Shown here: in pieces, positions 18,016 to 26,493 of the stretch
Position numbering within the stretch: the first letter of the stretch is position 1
Layout: every line of letters begins with the position of its first letter
Program-made: the position numbers and the translations under genes
Notes under the pieces: generated by a model
Told to the model about the DNA's origin: nothing
Database searches by the model: none
What the model saw: only the letters and a program-made list of their open reading frames with translations
NCBI RefSeq assembly: GCF_030316855.1
Contig: NZ_JASZYR010000002.1
Span: 372,001-436,000 of the forward strand
DNA from: Variovorax sp. J22P240
GTDB taxonomy: Bacteria; Pseudomonadota; Gammaproteobacteria; Burkholderiales; Burkholderiaceae_C
Length of the DNA: 64,000 bases
Direction of reading: 5' to 3'

Positions 18016-19134
18016 TCAGGCGGTGACGGGATAGGCGCCGATGACCTTGTAGAACGCGCAAAGCTTGCGCAGTTCGGCCAGCGCGGCAGCCACGTTGGGC
18101 TGCGAGGGATGCCCGTCCAGGTCGATGTAGAAGTAGTACTCCCACTGGCCAGTGCGCGCGGGGCGCGACTCGAAGCGGGTCATCGAGACGTTGTTGTTCT
18201 TGAGCGGCACCAGCAGGTCATGGACCGCGCCGGGGCGATTGGGCACCGACACGACGAGGCTGGTGCAGTCCTTGCCGGACGAGGGTGGCATCGCGAGGGT
18301 CTGCGGCAGGCAAATGACGGCAAAGCGGGTGCGGTTGTACGAGTCGTCCTGGATCGCATGCGCCACGATGTGCAGTCCGAAGCGCGTGGCGGCGCGTTCG
18401 CTAGCGAGCGCGGCCCAGGCGGGATTGCCGGCTGCGAGCCGGGCGCCTTCGGCATTGCTGGAGACTGCACGGCGTTCCGCGTGCGGGAGATGCTTGGAAA
18501 GCCAGGTCTGGCACTGGGCGAGCGCTTGTGGATGGGCGAGGACCGCCTCGATGCCTTCGAGTTCATTGCTGGTGCGCAGCAAATGATGCCGCACCAGCAA
18601 GCTGACTTCGCCGACGACGTGAGTGGGCGAGTGCAGGAACAGGTCGAGCGAGCGGGTGACGACGCCCTCGGTGGAATTCTCGACGCCGACCACGCCGTAT
18701 TGAGCACTCCCTGCGGCGGTAGCGTGGAAGACTTCGTCGAAGCTCGCGCAGTAGATGAGGTCGGCGGCGCCGCCGAAGTACTCGACGGCGGCCTGTTCGC
18801 AGAACGTGCCTTCGGGGCCCAGCACGGCCACCCGCTGGGGCGACTCCAGCGCGAGGCAGGCCGACATGATCTCTCGCCAGATGGCCGCCACGTGCAGGTC
18901 CTTGAGCGGACCGCCGTTGCTCTGCTGCATCTTTTCGATGACTTGCGCGACCCGATCTGGGCGGAAGAAGGGCGTGCCTTCGCGCTTCTTGACCTCGCCG
19001 ACCTGCTCGGCGACATGCGCGCGCCGGTTCAGGAGATCGAGAAGTTGCTGGTCGAGCGAGTCGATCTGCACTCGCAGATCGGCAAGGCTGGAGGAGATGT
19101 CAGGGGTGGAGGGCTGGGGGGCGGGTGCGGTCAT
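18016..19134 (-). CDS. pheA: Bifunctional chorismate mutase / prephenate dehydratase (P-protein)
   Basis: A 372-residue protein. Residues about 13-100 are an AroQ-class chorismate mutase helical bundle (LRVQIDSLDQQLLDLLNRRA). From residue 102 comes prephenate dehydratase, with VAVLGPEGTFCEQAA, GVVGVENSTEGVV and the TRF-containing motif YNRTRFAVI. The last 85 residues are an ACT regulatory domain with the ESRPARTG loop that binds phenylalanine and gives feedback inhibition. It makes phenylpyruvate from chorismate. No attenuator leader is possible in the 18-bp gap to serC; control is probably allosteric and at the operon promoter. Confidence 0.96.
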   Translation of the reverse strand: MTAPAPQPSTPDISSSLADLRVQIDSLDQQLLDLLNRRAHVAEQVGEVKKREGTPFFRPDRVAQVIEKMQQSNGGPLKDLHVAAIWREIMSACLALESPQRVAVLGPEGTFCEQAAVEYFGGAADLIYCASFDEVFHATAAGSAQYGVVGVENSTEGVVTRSLDLFLHSPTHVVGEVSLLVRHHLLRTSNELEGIEAVLAHPQALAQCQTWLSKHLPHAERRAVSSNAEGARLAAGNPAWAALASERAATRFGLHIVAHAIQDDSYNRTRFAVICLPQTLAMPPSSGKDCTSLVVSVPNRPGAVHDLLVPLKNNNVSMTRFESRPARTGQWEYYFYIDLDGHPSQPNVAAALAELRKLCAFYKVIGAYPVTA

Positions 19135-19152
19135 CGTTGAGGTGCGCAGCGT

Positions 19153-20274
19153 CTAGGCATGCGACCGTTCGAATTCTCGCATGTAGGACACGAGCGCCTG
19201 CACTCCGGTCAGCGGCATGGCGTTGTAAATGCTGGCGCGCATGCCGCCGACGGACTTGTGGCCCTTGAGCTGCAGCAGGCCCGCTTCGCGCGCGCCTGCG
19301 AGGAACGCGTCGTTGCGGCTTTCGTCGCGCAGGAAGAAGGGCACGTTCATGCGCGATCGGCAGGCGGCGTCGACCCTGTTGTCATAGAAGCCGGACCCGT
19401 CGATGAAGTCGTACAGGAGGCGTGCCTTCGCGATGTTGCGCGCTTCCATGGCACCGACACCGGTGAGCGCGCCCTCGGTCTGCTGACGCAGCCACTGGAA
19501 GGTCAGCCCGGCGATGTAGATGCCCCACGTGGGGGGCGTGTTGTACATCGACTGGTTGTCGGCGACCGTCTTGTAGTTGAAAGCGCTGGGGCAGATCCCG
19601 AGTGCATGGCCGAGCAGGTCATCCCGCACGATCACGATCGTGAGGCCGGCCGGACCCAGGTTCTTCTGGGCTCCGCCGAAAGCGAGCCCGACGCGGCGCC
19701 AATCCACCGGCCGCGAAGCCACGTGGGACGAGAAGTCCATGACCAAGGGGGCCTTGCTGCCGAGGGCTGCAAGGTCGGGCAGTGCCTGAAATTCGACGCC
19801 GTTGATCGTCTCGTTGCTGCAGATATGCACGTACGACGCATCGTTCGAAAGCTTCCAGGTCGACGGGTCGGGCAGGCGCGTGTGCTGCTCCGCAGCATTG
19901 GTCGCCACGATGTTCACCTTGCAGTAGCGCTGCGCTTCCTTCTGCGACTTGGCGCTCCAACTGCCCGTGACCACGAAATCCGCGCTGGTACCGCGCGACA
20001 GGTTCATCGGAACGATCGCGTTTTCGCCCAGCCCGCCCCCTTGCATGAAGAGGATGTGGAACTGTTCCGGCACCGCGAGGAGATCGCGGATGTCGGTTTC
20101 GGCCTGCCTGCAGATCGCGCCGAACTCCTTGCCGCGATGGCTCATCTCCATCACGCTCATGCCGCTGCCTTCCCAGTCCAGCATCTCGGCGGCGGCACGC
20201 TGTAGCACCGCCTCCGGCATCGCAGCCGGACCGGCGGAGAAGTTGTACGGGCGCGGACCCGCTGGCTGCGTCAC
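19153..20274 (-). CDS. serC: Phosphoserine aminotransferase
   Basis: A 373-residue PLP enzyme that converts 3-phosphohydroxypyruvate to phosphoserine and also serves pyridoxal phosphate synthesis. Motifs are [13 protein letters not shown] at the start, [20 protein letters not shown] and the PLP-lysine region [15 protein letters not shown] near residue 200. I choose the GTG at 20272-20274, which overlaps the stop of the DUF2059 gene (GTGA); the longer frame upstream is that gene's shadow. serC next to pheA and aroA is a well-known supraoperon arrangement in proteobacteria. Confidence 0.95.
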   Translation of the reverse strand: MTQPAGPRPYNFSAGPAAMPEAVLQRAAAEMLDWEGSGMSVMEMSHRGKEFGAICRQAETDIRDLLAVPEQFHILFMQGGGLGENAIVPMNLSRGTSADFVVTGSWSAKSQKEAQRYCKVNIVATNAAEQHTRLPDPSTWKLSNDASYVHICSNETINGVEFQALPDLAALGSKAPLVMDFSSHVASRPVDWRRVGLAFGGAQKNLGPAGLTIVIVRDDLLGHALGICPSAFNYKTVADNQSMYNTPPTWGIYIAGLTFQWLRQQTEGALTGVGAMEARNIAKARLLYDFIDGSGFYDNRVDAACRSRMNVPFFLRDESRNDAFLAGAREAGLLQLKGHKSVGGMRASIYNAMPLTGVQALVSYMREFERSHA

Positions 20275-20849
20275 TTCTTGGCGGGCGCCTTGGCGGGCGC
20301 TGCCTTGGCTCCTGCTGCGCCACCCACCGGAGCGCCCAGCGCCTTGGCGACGCTGCTGTCGAGAGCGACCATCTTGGGTTCGATCGAGGCACGCGTTTCG
20401 GCAACCAGCTTTTCCGTCAAAGCGGTCTGCAGCTTGGGATTCATCTCCTGGTACTTCTTGCTCAGCGGCGAGTTGATCCACGCCAGCAGCTGGCGCATTT
20501 CTTCTTCGCTGAAGTTCTGTTCCATGATGGGCGTCAGGGCGCCCGGCGCGAGTTGCACGGCCTTGTCGCGCACGATGGGATAGGCCTCATCGAAGTACTT
20601 CTTGAGTTCGGCGTCGGCCGCCTTGGCTGCTGCTTCACGCTTCTCGGCGGGAACCTGCGTCTGTAGGTACTGCGAGCCTGCCTGGGCGATAGGGGCGCTC
20701 GACTGCTCGACCAGACCGCGCGCCAGCGATTCGATGCCGGGCTTCTGCAGATCGACGAACTGCTTGATGAGCGCGGCCTTGTCCTGGGCCATGGCCAGCG
20801 AACTGCCGGCGAGCGCGACCGTCAGGAGCGCGAGTTTGATTTTTTTCAC
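20271..20849 (-). CDS. DUF2059 family secreted protein
   Basis: A 192-residue protein with a signal peptide ([21 protein letters not shown]) and a helical DUF2059 domain, residues about 75-140, with [12 protein letters not shown] and [26 protein letters not shown] as the recognisable core. The C-terminus is a low-complexity Ala/Pro/Lys tail. It begins with GTG, overlapping the gyrA stop by four bases, and its own stop overlaps the serC start, so it is translationally embedded between two housekeeping genes. Its function is unknown; the domain occurs in exported proteins of many Gram-negatives. Confidence 0.85.
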   Translation of the reverse strand: MKKIKLALLTVALAGSSLAMAQDKAALIKQFVDLQKPGIESLARGLVEQSSAPIAQAGSQYLQTQVPAEKREAAAKAADAELKKYFDEAYPIVRDKAVQLAPGALTPIMEQNFSEEEMRQLLAWINSPLSKKYQEMNPKLQTALTEKLVAETRASIEPKMVALDSSVAKALGAPVGGAAGAKAAPAKAPAKK

Positions 20850-23494
20850 TGAGGATTCTCCGTTGAAGATGATGAGGAAGTGTCGTCGGCGCCGGGCTCG
20901 TTCTCGACGTTCGCGTCGTTCTCGACGATACGCTGCAGCCCGCTGAGCTTGGCACCTTCGTCGAGCCCGATCAGAGTGACGCCTTGCGTCGCGCGACCGA
21001 GTTCGCGAATTTCGGCGACCCGTGTGCGCACGAGCACACCCTTGTCGGTAATGAGCATGATCTCGTCGTCGGCATGCACGAGAGTCGCGGCCACCACCTT
21101 GCCGTTACGTTCACTCTGTTGAATAGCGATCATGCCTTTGGTTCCCCGGCCATGACGCGTGTACTCGGTAATGCTTGTTCTTTTTCCGTAACCGTTTTCC
21201 GTGGCCGTCAAGACGCTTTGCTGCTCGTCCTCGGCGACGAGCATGGCGATCACGCCCTGGCCGTCCTCGAGCGTCATGCCGCGCACGCCGCGGGCGTTGC
21301 GGCCCATGGGGCGCACGTCGTTTTCGTCAAAACGGACCGCCTTGCCGCCGTCGGAGAACAGCATCACGTCATGTGCGCCGTCGGTCAGCGCTGCGCCGAT
21401 CAGGTAGTCGCCCGGATCGAGATCCACGGCGATGATGCCGGCCTTGCGCGGGTTGCTGAACTCGTCGAGCGCGGTCTTCTTGACCGTGCCCATCGAGGTC
21501 GCCATGAACACATACTGGTTGGCGGGGAAGGTACGCTTCTCGCCGGTCAGCGCCAGCACGACGTTGATCTTCTCGCCCTCCTGGAGCGGGAACATGTTGA
21601 CGATCGGCCGACCCCTGGAGCCGCGCGACCCTGCGGGCACTTCCCAGACCTTGAGCCAATAGAGGCGACCGCGATTCGAGAAGCAGAGGATGTAGTCGTG
21701 CGTGTTCGCGATGAAGAGCTGGTCGATCCAGTCGTCCTCTTTGGTCGCCGTGGCCTGCTTGCCGCGGCCGCCGCGTTTCTGGGCCCGGTACTCGCCCAAT
21801 GGCTGGCTCTTGATATAGCCGCTGTGGGAGAGAGTCACGACCATGTCGGTCGGCGTGATCAAGTCTTCCGTGGAAAGGTCGAAGGCGCTGTGCTCGACCT
21901 GGCTGCGGCGCACGCCCAGCTTGGTCTGGCCGAATTCCTGTTTGATCGTGGCGAGCTCGTCGCCGATGATCACCGAGACGCGTTCGGGCTTGGCCAGGAT
22001 GTCGAGCAGATCGTCGATCTCGGCCATCACTTCCTTGTACTCGGCGACGATCTTGTCTTGCTCCAGACCCGTCAGGCGCTGCAGTCGCATCTGCAGGATT
22101 TCCTGAGCCTGCGTGTCCGACAGCCTGTAGAGGCCGTTCGTGTTCATGCCGAATTCGCGTTCGAGACCATCCGGGCGGTAGTCGTCGGCGTTGATCACGC
22201 CACCGTCGGCGCGGGTGCGGGTGAGCATCTCGCGCACCAGCTTGCTGTCCCAGGCGCGACTCATCAGCTCGGCCTTGGCGACCGGCGGCGTCGGCGCATT
22301 GCGGATGATCGCGATGAACTCGTCGATATTGGCGAGGGCGACGGCCAGGCCTTCCAGCACGTGGCCGCGTTCGCGGGCCTTGCGCAGGTTGAACACGGTG
22401 CGGCGGGTCACGACTTCGCGACGGTGCTGCAGGAAGACCTCGATCAAGTCCTTCAGGTTGCACAGCTTCGGCTGGCCGTCCACGAGGGCCACCATGTTGA
22501 TGCCGAAGGTGTCCTGTAGCTGCGTCTGCTTGTAGAGGTTGTTGAGTACGACCTCGGGCACTTCGCCACGCTTGAGCTCGATGACCAAGCGCATACCCGA
22601 CTTGTCGGACTCGTCCTGGATATGGCTGATGCCTTCGATCTTCTTCTCGTGCACCAGCTCGGCCATGCGCTCCTGGAGCGTCTTCTTGTTGACCTGATAG
22701 GGGAGCTCGTCGACGATGATCGCCTGGCGCTGGCCGCGATCGATGTCCTCGAAGTGACACTTGGCGCGCATCACGACCTTGCCGCGGCCGGTGCGGTAGC
22801 CGTCCTTGATGCCGTTGATGCCGTAGATGATCCCGGCCGTGGGGAAATCGGGTGCCGGCACGATCTCCATCAAGTCGTCGATGCTGGCTTCCGGATGGCG
22901 CAGAAGGTGCAGGCAGGCGTCGACAACTTCGTTCAGGTTGTGCGGCGGAATATTGGTCGCCATGCCCACCGCGATACCACCGGCGCCATTGACCAGCAGA
23001 TTCGGCAGCTTGCTCGGCAATACCAAAGGCTCTTTTTCGGAGCCGTCGTAATTCGGGCCGAAATCGACAGTTTCCTTGTCAATATCAGCCAGCATTTCAT
23101 GCGCAATTTTGGCAAGGCGAATCTCGGTATAGCGCATGGCGGCTGCCATATCGCCATCAACCGAACCGAAATTGCCTTGGCCATCCACCAGCATGTGGCG
23201 CATGGAGAAGTTCTGCGCCATCCGCACGATGGTGTCGTAAACCGACTGGTCGCCGTGGGGGTGGTACTTGCCGATGACGTCTCCGACGATACGGGCCGAC
23301 TTCTTGTAGGGCCGGTTCCAGTCGTTGTTGAGTTCGTGCATCGCATACAACACGCGCCGGTGCACCGGTTTGAGGCCGTCCCGGGCATCCGGGAGAGCGC
23401 GTCCCACGATCACGCTCATGGCGTAGTCGAGATAGCTGCGACGCATTTCCTCTTCGAGGCTGATGGGTAGAGTTTCTTTGGCGAACGAGGTCAT
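20846..23494 (-). CDS. gyrA: DNA gyrase subunit A
   Basis: An 882-residue subunit that breaks and rejoins DNA during negative supercoiling, partnering GyrB encoded elsewhere. The catalytic tyrosine is Tyr122 ([10 protein letters not shown]). The C-terminal wrapping domain has the GyrA-box QKRGGRGKQ near residue 560. The quinolone region reads [10 protein letters not shown], giving Gln at position 83 where E. coli has Ser, with Asp87 unchanged. The acidic tail is common in GyrA. I start at the ATG at 23492-23494 ([14 protein letters not shown]); the longer frame is not supported. It is the first gene of the minus-strand supraoperon. Confidence 0.98.
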   Translation of the reverse strand: MTSFAKETLPISLEEEMRRSYLDYAMSVIVGRALPDARDGLKPVHRRVLYAMHELNNDWNRPYKKSARIVGDVIGKYHPHGDQSVYDTIVRMAQNFSMRHMLVDGQGNFGSVDGDMAAAMRYTEIRLAKIAHEMLADIDKETVDFGPNYDGSEKEPLVLPSKLPNLLVNGAGGIAVGMATNIPPHNLNEVVDACLHLLRHPEASIDDLMEIVPAPDFPTAGIIYGINGIKDGYRTGRGKVVMRAKCHFEDIDRGQRQAIIVDELPYQVNKKTLQERMAELVHEKKIEGISHIQDESDKSGMRLVIELKRGEVPEVVLNNLYKQTQLQDTFGINMVALVDGQPKLCNLKDLIEVFLQHRREVVTRRTVFNLRKARERGHVLEGLAVALANIDEFIAIIRNAPTPPVAKAELMSRAWDSKLVREMLTRTRADGGVINADDYRPDGLEREFGMNTNGLYRLSDTQAQEILQMRLQRLTGLEQDKIVAEYKEVMAEIDDLLDILAKPERVSVIIGDELATIKQEFGQTKLGVRRSQVEHSAFDLSTEDLITPTDMVVTLSHSGYIKSQPLGEYRAQKRGGRGKQATATKEDDWIDQLFIANTHDYILCFSNRGRLYWLKVWEVPAGSRGSRGRPIVNMFPLQEGEKINVVLALTGEKRTFPANQYVFMATSMGTVKKTALDEFSNPRKAGIIAVDLDPGDYLIGAALTDGAHDVMLFSDGGKAVRFDENDVRPMGRNARGVRGMTLEDGQGVIAMLVAEDEQQSVLTATENGYGKRTSITEYTRHGRGTKGMIAIQQSERNGKVVAATLVHADDEIMLITDKGVLVRTRVAEIRELGRATQGVTLIGLDEGAKLSGLQRIVENDANVENEPGADDTSSSSSTENPQ

Positions 23495-23680
23495 GGGCGG
23501 CGGGCAGACGGCAAGGAGGCGAAATTTTACGCTGCCTGGGGTGTCGCACCGCCGCAACACAAGGCCGGTATTCCGCCTCCGTCCTACGCTTCAGGGGTGC
23601 CCGCCGGGCTGTTTGCCAAAGACCCTATGGCACAATCGCCTCAACGTTTTGGGTGGTGGTCACTTAAAGCGTCCTTGATT

Positions 23681-23706
23681 CGCAGCGCGGCTGCGGCTTT
23701 TTCCCC
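23681..23706 (+). promoter_or_regulatory. Leader hairpin upstream of ompA
   Basis: A 6-bp stem CGCAGC / GCTGCG with a GCG loop is followed by GCTTTTT just before the ompA ribosome site (AGGAGA). It looks like a small terminator or a 5' stabilising hairpin in the ompA leader. Stable leader hairpins are common on ompA mRNAs, but no test is possible here. Confidence 0.35.
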
Positions 23707-23718
23707 AAGAGGAGAACC

Positions 23719-24366
23719 ATGAAGAAACTGAATAAAGTGGCGATGATGTTTGCAGTCGCTGCGCTCGCCACTGCCGCCGGCGCGCAGAACCGTGTCACCG
23801 CAGCGAATGGCGGTCCGGTGATCGACAACTGGCAAAACGGCACCGGCGAACTGGTTTGGAAAAATGGCACCAACGAACTCTGCTGGCGCGATGCCAACTG
23901 GACGCCCGCAACGGCTGCCGCCGGTTGCGACGGCGCGCTGGTTCCCCCGCCCCCGCCCGTAGCAGCAGCCCCCACCCCGCCGGCACCTGTGCCCCCGGCT
24001 GTCGCCGCTTCGAAGGTTACCTTCGCAGCTGACGCATTCTTCGACTTTGACAAGTACGTTCTCAAGCCCGAAGGCCGCGCCAAGCTGGACGACCTGGTCT
24101 CGAAGATCAAGGACGTGAACCTCGAAGTGATCATCGCTGTCGGTCACACCGACTCGATCGGTACCGTTGCCTACAACCAGAAGCTGTCGGTTCGCCGCGC
24201 TGAAGCCGTCAAGGCCTATCTGGTCTCGAAGGGCATCGAAAAGAACCGCGTCTACACCGAAGGCAAGGGCAAGAGCCAGCCTATCGCTGACAACCGCACT
24301 GCCGAAGGCCGCGCCAAGAACCGTCGCGTGGAAATCGAAGTGGTCGGTACCCGCCCCAACAAGTGA
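23719..24366 (+). CDS. ompA: OmpA-family outer membrane protein
   Basis: A 215-residue protein. After the signal peptide (MKKLNKVAMMFAVAALATAAGA) comes a short N-terminal region with a Cys pair (ELCWRD and AAGCDGA), then a Pro/Ala linker, then a C-terminal OmpA peptidoglycan-binding domain, residues about 105-210. The domain has FDFDKYVLKPEGRAKLDDL, VGHTDSIGTVAYNQKLSVRRA and NRRVEIEV, with the conserved Asp and Arg that hold diaminopimelate. The classical eight-stranded barrel is absent, so this short form probably tethers the outer membrane to peptidoglycan. It has a good ribosome site and its own terminator. Confidence 0.93.
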   Translation: MKKLNKVAMMFAVAALATAAGAQNRVTAANGGPVIDNWQNGTGELVWKNGTNELCWRDANWTPATAAAGCDGALVPPPPPVAAAPTPPAPVPPAVAASKVTFAADAFFDFDKYVLKPEGRAKLDDLVSKIKDVNLEVIIAVGHTDSIGTVAYNQKLSVRRAEAVKAYLVSKGIEKNRVYTEGKGKSQPIADNRTAEGRAKNRRVEIEVVGTRPNK

Positions 24367-24385
24367 TTCGCAAGAATCGCTAATG

Positions 24386-24411
24386 AAACCCCGCCTCGGC
24401 GGGGTTTTTTT
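24386..24411 (+). terminator. Rho-independent terminator of ompA
   Basis: A 10-bp stem AAACCCCGCC / GGCGGGGTTT with a TC loop runs into a T7 tract. It lies about 20 bp after the ompA stop and is a textbook intrinsic terminator in the plus direction. Confidence 0.92.
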
Positions 24412-24481
24412 ATGGTCGATCGCGACGCGGGCAAGGCCTCGCGAGCGTGTGTCCGCAATTCCGTCGATTCATAATCGCTGG

Positions 24482-25201
24482 ATGACTGATACCGTGAATG
24501 CCGATCCAGCAGAACTGGCCAAATTTTCCGAACTGGCGCACCGCTGGTGGGATCTCGAAAGTGAATTCCGCCCGCTGCACGAAATTAATCCGCTGCGACT
24601 GGAGTGGATCGACGGCATCGCGCCGATCGCGGCGCGCAAGGTGCTTGATGTCGGCTGCGGCGGCGGGATTCTCGCCGACTCCATGGCGCGCAAGGGCGCC
24701 GAGGTGCTGGGCATCGACCTGGCCGACAAGGCCCTCAAGGTGGCGCAGCTGCATGCGCTGGAGGCCGGGACGCGCGGCGTGAAGTACCGGTCGGTCAGCG
24801 TCGAGGCCCTGGCGGCCGAACAGCCCGAAAGCTTCGATGTCGTGACCTGCATGGAAATGCTCGAACACGTACCACAACCCGCGTCGGTCGTGAAGGCCTG
24901 TGCCGACCTCGTCAGGCCTGGCGGATGGGTGTTCTTCTCGACCATTCATCGAAATCTCAAGTCCTTCCTCTTCGCGATCGTGGGGGCGGAGTACGTGCTG
25001 GGGATGCTGCCGCGCGGCACGCACGAATACCAGAAGCTGATCCGCCCCAGCGAGCTTGCCGCCCATTGCCGAGCCGCGAACCTCGACTTGCGCCATACGC
25101 GCGGCATGGAGCACAACCCCGTGACGCGGCGCTACTGGCTGAGCGATGACACCACCGTCAATTACATGTTTGCCACCCAGAAGCCGGCGGTGCGTCAGTG
25201 A
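24482..25201 (+). CDS. ubiG: Ubiquinone biosynthesis O-methyltransferase
   Basis: A 239-residue SAM-dependent methyltransferase that performs both O-methylations in ubiquinone synthesis. The AdoMet motif VLDVGCGGGILADSMA is near residue 55, with VTCMEMLEHVPQP and the UbiG-specific FSTIHRNLKSFLFAIVGAEY and LPRGTHEYQK downstream. I start at the ATG at 24482 (MTDTVNADPAE), after the ompA terminator; an in-frame extension upstream is only the shadow of ompA. Its stop overlaps the gph start (GTGA), so the two are coupled. Confidence 0.96.
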   Translation: MTDTVNADPAELAKFSELAHRWWDLESEFRPLHEINPLRLEWIDGIAPIAARKVLDVGCGGGILADSMARKGAEVLGIDLADKALKVAQLHALEAGTRGVKYRSVSVEALAAEQPESFDVVTCMEMLEHVPQPASVVKACADLVRPGGWVFFSTIHRNLKSFLFAIVGAEYVLGMLPRGTHEYQKLIRPSELAAHCRAANLDLRHTRGMEHNPVTRRYWLSDDTTVNYMFATQKPAVRQ

Positions 25202-25869
25202 CGGGGCGCAGCGATACCCAAGCCGTCCTTTTCGACCTGGACGGCACCTTGATCGACAGCGCCCCGGATCTTGGTGCCGCGGCCGACCAGATGCGCACGG
25301 AACGGGGTCTCGCTTCCATTCCGTTGGAGCGCTATCGGCCGATGGCCGGTGCCGGCGCTCGCGGCATGCTGGGTGTGGCGTTCGGCATCAAGCCCGATTC
25401 GCCCGAATTTGCACCATTGCGCGAAGAGTTCTTCCTCAACTACGAGGCCAGGATGCTTCGCAATACCCAGGTCTTCGACGGCGTGGCTGAACTCATCGAG
25501 GCGCTCCGCGCGCGGGGCCTGCGCTGGGGCGTCGTCACCAACAAGTCCGTGCGATTCACCGGCCCGCTCACGCGTTCGATGCCTCTGTTCGCCACCGCCA
25601 AAGCCATCGTCAGCGGCGATACGACGCCTTACGCCAAGCCCCATCCGGAGCCCTTGCTCGAAGCGGCGCGTCAGCTCGGCGTGCCGCCGACTTCCTGCTT
25701 TTACGTCGGGGACGACGAGCGGGATATCCTGGCCGGTCGGGCCGCCGGGATGCGAACGGTCGCCGCAACTTACGGCTACATGGGCGAACAGGCGGAAGTG
25801 GCGCGCTGGGACGCCGACGCCGCCATTTCTTCGCCCCTCGAACTCTTGCAGTTGCTCAAACAGGCCTAA
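25198..25869 (+). CDS. gph: Phosphoglycolate phosphatase (HAD family)
   Basis: A 223-residue HAD hydrolase. Motif I is VLFDLDGTLIDSAPDL (nucleophile Asp and acid/base Asp), motif II VVTNKS, motif III the Lys in PYAKPHPEP, and motif IV YVGDDERDILAGRAAG. It removes phosphate from 2-phosphoglycolate, a product of DNA end repair and of carbon metabolism. The GTG start overlaps the ubiG stop. The ubiG-gph pair is conserved in Burkholderiales. Its last codons overlap the apparent promoter of the tmRNA gene. Confidence 0.93.
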   Translation: MTGRSDTQAVLFDLDGTLIDSAPDLGAAADQMRTERGLASIPLERYRPMAGAGARGMLGVAFGIKPDSPEFAPLREEFFLNYEARMLRNTQVFDGVAELIEALRARGLRWGVVTNKSVRFTGPLTRSMPLFATAKAIVSGDTTPYAKPHPEPLLEAARQLGVPPTSCFYVGDDERDILAGRAAGMRTVAATYGYMGEQAEVARWDADAAISSPLELLQLLKQA

Positions 25870-25872
25870 AAT
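25846..25872 (+). promoter_or_regulatory. Putative sigma-70 promoter of ssrA
   Basis: A -10 element TAAAAT at 25867-25872 lies nine bases before the mature 5' end of tmRNA, with a TTGCAG -35-like hexamer 15 bp upstream. The -10 contains the gph stop codon. The short spacer weakens the case, and 5' processing of the tmRNA is also possible. Confidence 0.5.
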
Positions 25873-25881
25873 GGGTCGCTT

Positions 25882-26269
25882 GGGGCTGCACTGGTTTCGA
25901 CGCGGGTTCGGAATCGCAGCGGGGCATGTCGAGCTGAATGCGCTCGTAAAACAGATTCAAACAAACTAACTGCAAACGACGAACGTTTCGCACTCGCCGC
26001 TTAATTGCCGGTGAGCTTTGCAACAGCAGGCCGATGGGCTGGGCAAGGGGGCGCTAGAGCAATCTGACGCCTCCCGGCTGCAAAGATAATCTACATGGGC
26101 TGGCTCCGATCCGGGTACCTTGGGTCGGGACGAGAAAATAGGGTACTGGCGGCCGGTGTAGCGTGCGACTGCGCGACACCGGTGGCGAGACCCAAATCAG
26201 ACCGCTAAACATGTAGATCTGCGCGAAGAAGGCTTGCGGACGGGGGTTCAAATCCCCCCAGCTCCACCA
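25882..26269 (+). ncRNA. ssrA: Transfer-messenger RNA (tmRNA), one-piece
   Basis: A 388-base one-piece tmRNA. The 5' end GGGGCUG pairs with CAGCUCC just before the encoded ACCA, forming the acceptor stem. The T-arm GGGGGTTCAAATCCCCC precedes it. The tag reading frame begins at the resume codon GCA (25972-25974), encodes ANDERFALAA and stops at TAA (26002-26004). The last residues ALAA are the usual degradation signal for ClpXP. With SmpB and alanyl-tRNA synthetase it frees ribosomes stalled on broken mRNA. The tag matches the beta-proteobacterial type. Confidence 0.97.
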
Positions 26270-26279
26270 CACTCGACGA

Positions 26280-26308
26280 CCGGCGCCAACGGAAGACTTT
26301 GGCGCCGG
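26280..26308 (+). terminator. Hairpin downstream of ssrA, probable terminator
   Basis: A perfect 10-bp stem CCGGCGCCAA / TTGGCGCCGG with a 9-base loop begins ten bases after the tmRNA 3' end. It lacks a T-tract, so it may act with a factor or protect the 3' end before trimming. From here to the ggt start (26309-26493) I see only weak promoter-like sequence (TATAGT at 26452-26457) and no gene. Confidence 0.6.
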
Positions 26309-26493
26309 GCTCACTTCCAGAACCTCTGCCCACTACGCATTCCGCACTCCGAGTGCTGTCGCTGAGCGGCCGCGATCGACCCGCTGTGGGTTGCGTCGCA
26401 CGAGCTGTGTCGCACGACAGAGCCGTGCTCTTTCGCCCTGCATGCGCGAGCTATAGTCCCCGACGTCGCTGCGGCATACATGGGACATGAGAC

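Noticed and set aside
19135-19152. Phenylalanine attenuator leader before pheA.
   Set aside because: The gap is 18 bp and contains no leader peptide or hairpins.
26395-26417. Direct repeat GTCGCACGA, two copies 14 bp apart, upstream of ggt.
   Set aside because: Two short copies with no further context; chance is likely.
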